Shown here: piece after piece, positions 9,101 to 14,064 of the stretch
Layout of the letters: every line of letters starts with the position of its first letter
Position numbering within the stretch: position 1 is the stretch's first letter
From: Alphaproteobacteria bacterium
GTDB lineage: Bacteria > Pseudomonadota > Alphaproteobacteria > M2410
Assembly (NCBI GenBank): GCA_021774955.1
Contig: JAJFIN010000235.1
Coordinates: 1-14,064, forward strand
Direction of reading: 5' to 3'
DNA length: 14,064 nucleotides
Notes under the pieces: generated by a model
The model's input: the letters and a program-made list of their open reading frames with translations, nothing else
What the model was told of the DNA's origin: nothing
The model's database searches: none
Program-made: the position numbers and the translations under genes

Positions 9101-11993
9101 TTTGGGAAACGAAATCCTTTACCAATATGACAGCGCTCATAATGTCATTCAGGTCACCCGCAAACCGCGAACCGGATCGAGCGAACCGGATCTAGTTTCG
9201 ACTTTTTCTTATCACCCGACCTGGAACAAAGTCACCCAGGCCACCGACCCGATGAGCAGGGTGACGACCTATGCTTACGATGCTGGCAACGGCAATCTGT
9301 TGCAGGTGACGCAGCCCCTTGTCGATGGCGCCACGCCGATCACCACCTATGCCTATACGCCTGAGGGACTGATCGACACGGTGACGGATGCTGAAAATGT
9401 CGTTGGTAAGAATAACTACGATGCCGTAACCAAAGAGCTGACCAGCACCATTGCCGATTTCGGCACCAGTAAGCTCAACTTAACAACCGCTTTCACCTAT
9501 ACCGCCCTTGGCGATGTTTCGACTGTGACAGATCCTAAAGGGCGCATCGCCACCTCCTCTTACGATAATCTCCGGCGCACCACAGCAGTTGATGGGCCTC
9601 TCAGCACGAGAGTGGAAAACAAGTTTGATTCCGCCGGGCGACTTTACGAGGCGTGGGCACGAACAAGCCTCGCACCGGACCAGTGGCAAATCGTCAAAAC
9701 GACATTCCCGACTAGCTATTATTCTGATCAGGCGGCCACCACCATCGATCCTGAAAACTTCGCCACCTTCATCAGCCGGGACTTATTGGAGCGGCCGGAG
9801 ATTGTCGACGACGCGGAGTTTCGGCGAACGAAAACCCTTTATGACGCGGCGGGACAAGTAGATCGCGTCATCCGCGCTTTTACTACCAGCGATAAAGACA
9901 TAAACGGCGCCAGTCTCCAGCAGGACTATGTAGATAATGCCTATGATTCCCATGGCAATCTGATCTCGGTCAAGGATGCTAAGGGCTATACCACAACCTA
10001 TACCTATGATGGGCATGATCGGCCGAAAAGGGCCGCCTATCCGGATGGGAGCTACACGGAAGTCGTCTACGACAACAATAGCAACGTCTTGTCTCAGCGC
10101 ACGAGAGCGGGGCAGATCATTGCCTTCACCTATGATGAGCTCAACCGTGTCCGGATGAAAGCCCCGCAAGGCGGGTCCAATATCACCTACACCTACGACA
10201 AGGTGAGCCGGGTTAAATCGGTAAGCGATGGTTCTGCCGGATCGCTTGCTTACGTCTATGACAATGTTGGTCGAACCATCACCAGTACACGGACGGACGG
10301 CAAGGTCGTGACCTATGCTTATGATGCCAACAGCAATGTCATACGGTTGGACTATCCGGACACCTACTATCTCACCTATGCCTACGATGAGTTAGATCGC
10401 CTGCGCGGGTTATGCGAAAACGATACGGCCTCTTATGCCAGCAATGTTGTCACCTGCGCCGGTGCGGGCACGCCACTCGCGACTTACGCCTACGACATGT
10501 TATCGCGGCGGACAAATGTCACTTTGGAAAACGGTGCCACCTCTGCCTACACGTATCATCCAGACAATGCCCTGGCCACGCTGACCCATTCCTTTGCCGC
10601 GTCAGAACAAGCCGCCTTCACCTATAGCTATGACAAGACCAATAACCTGATCTCCAAGGCCGCCAACGACAATACCAAGTTTCTCTACCGCCCGCAGATC
10701 AATCGGGTCGATGCTTATGGCAGCGCCAATGATGTCAACCAGCACGCGCTGATCGCCAATGTCGATCTTACCTATGATAGCAATGCCAATCTCAGTGCCG
10801 ATGGCGGCGATACCTTCGCTTACGATGTTGAAAACCGCATGGCGGGCGCGACCAAAGCCGCCACCAGTTCGACCATCTCCTATGGCTATGACCCGACCGA
10901 CCGCCGGGTTCAAAAGAATGTCGATAGTGTGGTCACCAATTATGTCTATGCCGGGGCCCATGAGATCGCCGAATATAGCGGCGCGGGTACCTTGCTCCGG
11001 CGCTATATCTACGGGCCGGGCATAGATGAACCGCTGGTGATGATCGATGTGGTCAATGCCACCAAGACCTTCTTCCATCAGGATCATCAAGGTTCGATCA
11101 TTGCCCTGACCAATAGCTCAGCTGTGATCACCATGAGCTTTGCCTATTCCGCCTTTGGCGAGCCGCAGACGACCTCGGGTGGCGGCTGCGCCACCGCGCC
11201 GTGTGATGGCTTCTCCGGCTCGCCCTTCGCTTATACCGGCCGCATGATCGACTACGAGACCGGGCTTTATTTCTATCGGGCGCGGGTCTATTCCGCGACC
11301 ATCGGCCGCTTCATGCAGACCGACCCCATCGGCTATGCCGATCAGATGAACCTCTATGGTTATGCCTATAACAACCCGCTCAACTTCAATGATCCATTTG
11401 GGTTGAGTAGTTATTCGAATACGATTTCTTCCGGTTGGACAGCCGGGGCGCTCGACTACAACACTCAAGTTATTGGGCCAAAAGCTGATTTTGGGCGTTA
11501 TACATTCGATACCGTTGGGGGAGGATACACGAATTCAGCGCTAGGGGGACAGCATCCGGGGATAACAAGCGTAGAACGTCAACTAGTGGCAGCTGGCAAT
11601 ATTCAAGGTTTTTGGGAGTCCAGGTCACTTGCTGCCGATCCGATTGCGTCAGTTGCGTTATCATCTTTGAACCCTCCTGGTGGAATTGTCGACTATCTAT
11701 TTGGTGGGACGAGCATAAATAATCGCTTGGACGCTTTTTCTCGCGTTTATACAAATGGTCAGCTAGATATCAATCAAGTACGGATCGACTTAGCAAGAGC
11801 TCATATCGGGGCGATTGACGCAGACACTGGGGGGGTGATCGGGTTGTTAAACCCAGTGCAGATAGCAATATATCATCATGCGGTCTTTGCTAGATATGGT
11901 TTACCGTCGACGGCATTTGGCGGGACCCCGTTTACCGGCGCTGTTGGAGAAGCCAATATTACACGTTTGATTTGGTGTGGAGGTTGTGATTGA
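6120..11993 (+). CDS. Sec-exported RHS/YD-repeat protein with a variable C-terminal domain (polymorphic-toxin type)
   Basis: This giant protein of about 1957 residues has a signal peptide (1-26, QTASA). Residues about 50-180 are a transglutaminase-like domain: YEFVHNEIKYEPG, GGAIDHASLMIALLNASG, His156 in EHVWVS and Asp171 in FDPAVK. Ala87 sits where the catalytic cysteine should be, so enzyme activity is unlikely. A long linker leads to a DUF6531-like entry domain from about 647 (DPINMASG, then FARSYES and GRGW). Many YD repeats (about 815-1600) follow, then the RHS core (YIYGPGIDEPLVMID, HQDHQGS, GRFMQTDPIG at 1735-1738, NNPLNFNDPFG ending at 1761). The last 196 residues form a separate variable domain. 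RHS cores of this type form a shell around a cleaved C-terminal toxin. There is no PAAR or VgrG-type domain, so export looks Sec-based rather than type VI. ATG 6120 has AAAGGG seven bases upstream; GTG 6084, preceded by GAGGA, is a real alternative adding 12 residues. Confidence 0.9.
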   Translation: MAKLSIRNLFVGIFTSLAIMVQTASATPIEYASPVDASDPAITELARGLRNDPDLIYEFVHNEIKYEPGLNSKKGALGTLIDRRGGAIDHASLMIALLNASGNTTGRYEYGTIRLGVVEYKNWIGSDKGAILVSAGVNVATYVDGLGQPVDFDIEHVWVSVVIDGTRRHFDPAVKTGVYHPGIDIAAASNYNQSTFISSAQSGATVSSSSVKNMNRANLRSSLTTYATTLTNTLRTQHMGKSLVEIIGGTEITPISGPPLRDPSHPKASTPHSSWTGTIGVAAQWTTIPGFDVSSDGFRSAIRIQHEGIDKTYYVDGLHNQRMTVTYNTSNQPELRIEGALQATGNATTVDTLYPITISADHPVTNGNDFDNTTTRQIKSGQGHVYAVFHPFGGQSRKSVEWHQRKRQLALENGAASESEEVIGISLDILAAQWTAQHTAARDIFFGLTGINNLAPDHIGIIGRHESVYVDIIYGYLTPGANSGVESSAAAMLMGDIGSILESNSMEQIFGGEAASTIAILDKASQVANEEIYNVPDVATWNSIQGQLINYSTSSRNAILSDLQAGDRIVLPKRGDFTFGANWTGAGWFRERVGNLGYFIEGNLAGGAWGTYLAANSFLSRFDNHGSNWGSYSSFTTGNLYSSTWGDPINMASGAFTVNEGDLSIGGQAFPFSLSFARSYESTGRSIDGPVGRGWQHNLDYSVDVYSDAFQSWGADSAVDASAAIVALYVGYDMLNISGRPLNRVVLTALSEQWLSDQLKDNIALVQQAGSPRRFTRLPDGSYNPPLGVAATLVKEVDDTFLLTTKSQTTLDFDVNNQLQTWKDPNNNTVTFNYTGGNLTSVTNQVGRSLTLTYVSNRISKVTDSEGRFTEYLYDASGNLTTFKDPLTQTTTYAYDATTPGLMTKIFVPGFPTAPIVDNTYDTFDRVTQQVSANGGIWNYYYGGLRTEAEDPLTNTVTWYFNSEGRTVEEIDQIGRARVTEYDGEQRPTRQIMPLGNEILYQYDSAHNVIQVTRKPRTGSSEPDLVSTFSYHPTWNKVTQATDPMSRVTTYAYDAGNGNLLQVTQPLVDGATPITTYAYTPEGLIDTVTDAENVVGKNNYDAVTKELTSTIADFGTSKLNLTTAFTYTALGDVSTVTDPKGRIATSSYDNLRRTTAVDGPLSTRVENKFDSAGRLYEAWARTSLAPDQWQIVKTTFPTSYYSDQAATTIDPENFATFISRDLLERPEIVDDAEFRRTKTLYDAAGQVDRVIRAFTTSDKDINGASLQQDYVDNAYDSHGNLISVKDAKGYTTTYTYDGHDRPKRAAYPDGSYTEVVYDNNSNVLSQRTRAGQIIAFTYDELNRVRMKAPQGGSNITYTYDKVSRVKSVSDGSAGSLAYVYDNVGRTITSTRTDGKVVTYAYDANSNVIRLDYPDTYYLTYAYDELDRLRGLCENDTASYASNVVTCAGAGTPLATYAYDMLSRRTNVTLENGATSAYTYHPDNALATLTHSFAASEQAAFTYSYDKTNNLISKAANDNTKFLYRPQINRVDAYGSANDVNQHALIANVDLTYDSNANLSADGGDTFAYDVENRMAGATKAATSSTISYGYDPTDRRVQKNVDSVVTNYVYAGAHEIAEYSGAGTLLRRYIYGPGIDEPLVMIDVVNATKTFFHQDHQGSIIALTNSSAVITMSFAYSAFGEPQTTSGGGCATAPCDGFSGSPFAYTGRMIDYETGLYFYRARVYSATIGRFMQTDPIGYADQMNLYGYAYNNPLNFNDPFGLSSYSNTISSGWTAGALDYNTQVIGPKADFGRYTFDTVGGGYTNSALGGQHPGITSVERQLVAAGNIQGFWESRSLAADPIASVALSSLNPPGGIVDYLFGGTSINNRLDAFSRVYTNGQLDINQVRIDLARAHIGAIDADTGGVIGLLNPVQIAIYHHAVFARYGLPSTAFGGTPFTGAVGEANITRLIWCGGCD
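11403..11990 (+). other. Variable C-terminal domain of the RHS protein, candidate toxin of unknown type
   Basis: This part encodes the 196 residues that follow DPFG, the point at which RHS proteins switch from conserved shell to exchangeable effector. I do not recognise the fold. It is rich in glycine early on (DTVGGGYTNSALGGQHPG), has a helical middle (ITSVERQLVAAG) and a conserved-looking end: RAHIGAIDADTGG, IYHHAVFARYG, FGGTPFTGAVGEAN and a terminal CGGCD. The paired histidines 1919-1920 and the C-x-x-C at 1953-1956 are the best candidate active or metal-binding residues. Base composition falls relative to the RHS core before it (45% GC at 11641-11700 against 57% at 11221-11280), as expected for a tip acquired separately. 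Toxicity is inferred from position, not shown by the sequence. Confidence 0.55.
11979..11983 (+). promoter_or_regulatory. Ribosome binding site for the putative immunity gene, inside the RHS gene end
   Basis: GGAGG lies within the last codons of the RHS gene. It is six bases before TTG 11990 and twelve before ATG 11996. The spacing favours TTG, which would overlap the RHS stop by four bases (TTGA); the codon choice favours ATG. Either way translation of the two genes is probably coupled. Confidence 0.6.
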
Positions 11994-11995
11994 TA

Positions 11996-12739
11996 ATGAA
12001 AGCTACCAAGTTGATGGTAAATTCCCTCCTTACTCTAATTTTGGGAATGTTCTTCTTGGCTGGATATCGAGTTAGTGAGCAACAGCCAGATGAAAATATT
12101 GTTGAGGTGCGATTGGGATGTCATATGCTTGAGGTCCCACGTAAGAACGTAGTGTCCAATGGTGTACCTGCATGGTTGCGTTGGCTGCCGGGGTTGGATG
12201 ATGGGTCAAACTCGGCGCTATTTCGATTTTTTGACCATGAAGTTCAAGAATATGTTTCAGGATACCAAATTGGGGAGGTGCGTTTTAGAGATGATATTGA
12301 AATCATAATAATTGCTTTGACGACAGAAGATGTAAATGGCTACCAAAACCCGAAAACTTTTTCGCAACTAGGTGACCTTTGGAATATGCAAGGGTCTTAT
12401 CGGGAGAGAAGGATGGAGCCGCATCGTTCAAATGGTTGGTATAAGGTCTTTAGGGAAGTTGAGTATCCTTATTCCTGGGCGTTGTTAAATAGATATCCAG
12501 ATCCGCATTCACCATTACCAGATTCTACATCAGAATTCTGGGTGGCACATTGTCTGATGCTTGGCCCCAAAAAAGACCCGCAACCAAGTTGTACAAGCCA
12601 CTTTCTAGTTGATGATTTTCTGGTTGAGTTTTCGATTTCTGAGTACAATATCGAAAAAATTGATAAGGTAAAAGCATTTCTGCGAAGTGAAGTGGAGAGT
12701 TGGATTAAAGTTGGAGGATCGTGCTCCGAGGTGTTCTGA
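11996..12739 (+). CDS. Exported protein next to the RHS tip, putative immunity protein
   Basis: This protein of 247 residues (two more if TTG 11990 is the start) matches no family I can name. The N-terminus has lysines and a hydrophobic segment (about 7-24, MVNSLLTLILGMFFLAGY), so it is exported or membrane-anchored. LAGY at 21-24 looks like a lipoprotein signal whose cysteine has become tyrosine. Four cysteines (42, 186, 199, 243) suit disulfides in the periplasm. Other marked stretches are PAWLRWLPGLDDG, IEIIIIALTTEDVNG and a charged C-terminal helix (IEKIDKVKAFLRSEVE). The gene starts 2 bases after, or overlaps, the RHS stop, the usual place for an immunity gene against the preceding RHS tip. 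An exported immunity protein would imply that the toxin acts in the periplasm or on the envelope. The gene is AT-rich (33% GC at 12301-12360), in contrast to the RHS core. Immunity is inferred only from position. Confidence 0.65.
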   Translation: MKATKLMVNSLLTLILGMFFLAGYRVSEQQPDENIVEVRLGCHMLEVPRKNVVSNGVPAWLRWLPGLDDGSNSALFRFFDHEVQEYVSGYQIGEVRFRDDIEIIIIALTTEDVNGYQNPKTFSQLGDLWNMQGSYRERRMEPHRSNGWYKVFREVEYPYSWALLNRYPDPHSPLPDSTSEFWVAHCLMLGPKKDPQPSCTSHFLVDDFLVEFSISEYNIEKIDKVKAFLRSEVESWIKVGGSCSEVF

Positions 12740-12801
12740 TACCATTGATCCAGTCTGAACACCACTGACTACTCAAGTCGAGAGTGTTGAAATAGTGGCG
12801 C

Positions 12802-13176
12802 ATGAAGAAAATATTTATACTGATGATTTTGATAACATCCCTCGTGGGTTTTGGCGTGACCACACAAGCATCGGCTGCTGGCACAGCAAACCACTCGGGA
12901 ACAATAACAACGATAACGGTGGATGCAGCGAGCGATCATATTACGGTTAATTTAAACACGATGCCCACCTCGCCTATTTCTGGCTGCTCATCAAGCACAT
13001 TCGTCTTACCTGGAACAACGCCGCAAAACCGCTACTTCGCCCTGTTTTCCGCCCTCATGACGGCAAAGGATTCGGCCGCACCCGTCAGCATCCGATATTT
13101 CACAGATCCCGGATCCTGCACACTGCTTTCCAACGGCTCCTATTACCTCACGCTGACAAAGGTGTGGTTCCAGTAA
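12802..13176 (+). CDS. Small secreted protein, third and most distant relative (function unknown)
   Basis: This protein of 124 residues has a signal peptide (MKKIFILMILITSL to QASAA, about 1-26). No good ribosome site precedes the ATG, which lies 62 bases after the putative immunity gene, so coupling with that gene is uncertain. The mature part repeats the layout of the small proteins at 2680 and 3133: a strand, a first cysteine (Cys62 in SGCSSS), a helix after NRYFALFSALMTAK, a strand PVSIRYF, GSC (Cys106), and a final strand YYLTLTKVWF. The helix-then-PVxIxY pattern resembles AB5-type B subunits such as SubB, by eye only. A member of this family at both ends of the cluster suggests it belongs to the same functional set. 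Confidence 0.72.
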   Translation: MKKIFILMILITSLVGFGVTTQASAAGTANHSGTITTITVDAASDHITVNLNTMPTSPISGCSSSTFVLPGTTPQNRYFALFSALMTAKDSAAPVSIRYFTDPGSCTLLSNGSYYLTLTKVWFQ

Positions 13177-13185
13177 GAAAAGGAA

Positions 13186-13200
13186 AAGGGCACAGCCCTT
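13186..13200. repeat. Short perfect hairpin AAGGGC-ACA-GCCCTT
   Basis: Six complementary bases flank a three-base loop, starting ten bases after the stop of the small secreted gene. On the + strand AAAATTCTC follows, with no T run, so it is a poor intrinsic terminator. On the - strand the hairpin is followed by a T-rich tract (TTCCTTTTC), but no - strand gene needs it. It may act as a 3' end stabiliser. Confidence 0.3.
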
Positions 13201-13262
13201 AAAATTCTCAAGGCCGCTTCTCCGCTCCTCTTCTCAACCACCCGAAGGGCTACCATGGTTGA

Positions 13263-14051
13263 GAGGACAGCGGCACCGGGCGGTATGGCTTCACCGCCGG
13301 TAACAAGCTTCAAAATATATCGCTTACGGACAATGCCCGCCAGAGCTTCAAGCCGATCAGTGCATCCACAACATCTTATGGGACGGCCAACAGTCTCAAT
13401 CAATATCCCTCGATTGATGCAACCAACCTCACCTATGACAATAATGGCAATCTTGACGACGACGGGGCTAACACCCTCACCCACGATGTCGAGAACCGGC
13501 TCGCAACGGTCAGCGGTGGGGCAATCTCCGCAACCTACGTTTACGACCCGGCAGGACGTCGGGTTCAAAAGACTGCCAACAGTGTCAGTACTTATTTTGT
13601 CAATGCCGGAGCTTATGAGATCGCCGAATATGATGGTGTGGGCGGCGGCAGTTCTCTCGTCCGGCGCTATGTCTATGGGCCGGGTGTCGATGAGCCGCTC
13701 GTGATGATTGATGGCGCTACCGGCACCAAGACCTATTTCCATCAAAACCATCAGGGTTCGGTCATAGCCTTGTCCAAAGGCACTGGTACGTCCAATGAGC
13801 TGGGCACCATTCAGCAAGCCTTTGCCTATTCGCCTTACGGTGACGCGCAACAGACGGTGGGGGGCGGATCGGGGCTGACCGGCTCACCCTTCGGCTATGC
13901 CGGTCGTCTCTATGATCACGAGACCAATTTCTATTATTCCCGCGCGCGTGGCAATTTACGAGCGCGTGAAAGCTACTTCATTTCCGAGAGAATGGGGGCC
14001 AATTGGGGGACCACACCGGATGATCATTATATAACCAATTGTAATATATAA
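13263..14051 (+). pseudogene. 5'- and 3'-truncated fragment of a second RHS gene
   Basis: An open frame of 262 codons begins right after an in-frame TGA (13260-13262). It has no start codon until GTG 13638, no signal peptide and no ribosome site. Its translation is the end of an RHS core: LTYDNNGNLDDDG, HDVENRLATV, YDPAGRRVQK, AYEIAEYDG, RRYVYGPGVDEPLVMID, YFHQNHQGSVIAL, AYSPYGDAQQT, SPFGYAGRLYDHETNFYYSRARG. It aligns with residues of about 1550-1725 of the large RHS protein but is clearly diverged, so it comes from another RHS gene rather than a recent copy. After SRARG the homology stops, just before the expected GRF-x-x-x-DPxG segment, and 33 unrelated codons follow to a TAA. This is a remnant or displaced RHS segment and probably not translated into a working protein. 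A short direct repeat (GCGCGTG at 13944 and 13962) lies at the break. Confidence 0.8.
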
Positions 14052-14063
14052 TATAATTGTTAT
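14031..14063. repeat. AT-rich inverted repeat at the right edge
   Basis: ATAACCAATT (14031-14040) pairs with AATTGTTAT (14055-14063) apart from one extra C, around a loop made almost only of A and T. It follows the broken RHS fragment and overlaps its stop codon. It could be a terminator stem, an element end or chance in AT-rich DNA. The window stops here, so context is missing. Confidence 0.3.
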
Positions 14064-14064
14064 G

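Noticed and set aside
10602..11090. 162-codon - strand frame, and the 235-codon - strand frame at 13143-13850
   Set aside because: Both are antisense shadows of RHS core sequence; their translations are low-complexity reflections of the YD repeats and related to each other only because the sense strands are homologous.
6120..11993. Type VI secretion RHS effector
   Set aside because: The protein has a Sec signal peptide and no PAAR, VgrG or DUF4150-like N-terminal domain, and no type VI gene lies nearby.
13186..13200. Intrinsic terminator after the last small secreted gene
   Set aside because: The stem is only six pairs and no T run follows on the + strand, so it is listed as a hairpin only.
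1..14064. CRISPR arrays, tRNA or rRNA genes, complete insertion sequences
   Set aside because: I saw no regularly spaced identical repeats, no cloverleaf or rRNA-like segment and no transposase; the YD repeats are protein-level repeats, not a CRISPR.

Overview
The window is accessory DNA from a Gram-negative bacterium. It carries recombinases on the left and a large gene cluster for secreted, RHS/YD-repeat-related proteins on the right. Every gene I can support reads on the + strand. Sec-type signal peptides, mixed base composition (about 33-60% GC on lines I counted by hand) and the style of the RHS protein suggest a proteobacterium, perhaps a marine alphaproteobacterium. That taxonomic guess is weak.

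Left part (1-1856): the C-terminal end of one tyrosine recombinase runs in from the left edge, and a complete, divergent tyrosine recombinase of about 365 residues follows. They are paralogues and suggest an integrative island or its scar. Positions 414-758 and 1857-2679 hold no gene I can support. The second gap contains several dyads and a possible promoter ahead of the main cluster.

Main cluster (2680-13176): six consecutive + strand genes with gaps of at most 63 bases, likely one operon. Two are small secreted paralogues (136 and 129 residues). Next is a secreted protein of about 825 residues with cadherin-like, dystroglycan-type Ig and LamG-like domains, and a single RHS/YD motif just after its signal peptide. 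Next is a Sec-exported RHS protein of about 1957 residues: a transglutaminase-like domain without its cysteine, a DUF6531-like entry domain, YD repeats, the RHS core ending in DPFG, and an unrecognised 196-residue C-terminal domain. A signal-peptide-bearing protein of 247 residues follows 2 bases later, in the position of an immunity gene. The last is a third small secreted protein with the same layout as the first two.

Right end (13263-14051): a 5'-truncated fragment of a second RHS gene, without start codon or signal peptide, whose RHS homology stops just before the conserved DPxG segment. The sequence then runs AT-rich to the window edge.

My reading is a Sec-dependent polymorphic-toxin-like locus: an RHS shell with a swappable tip, a putative exported immunity protein, a large adhesin-like partner and three small secreted proteins of unknown role. 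Toxin activity, immunity and any joint function of the partners are inferences.
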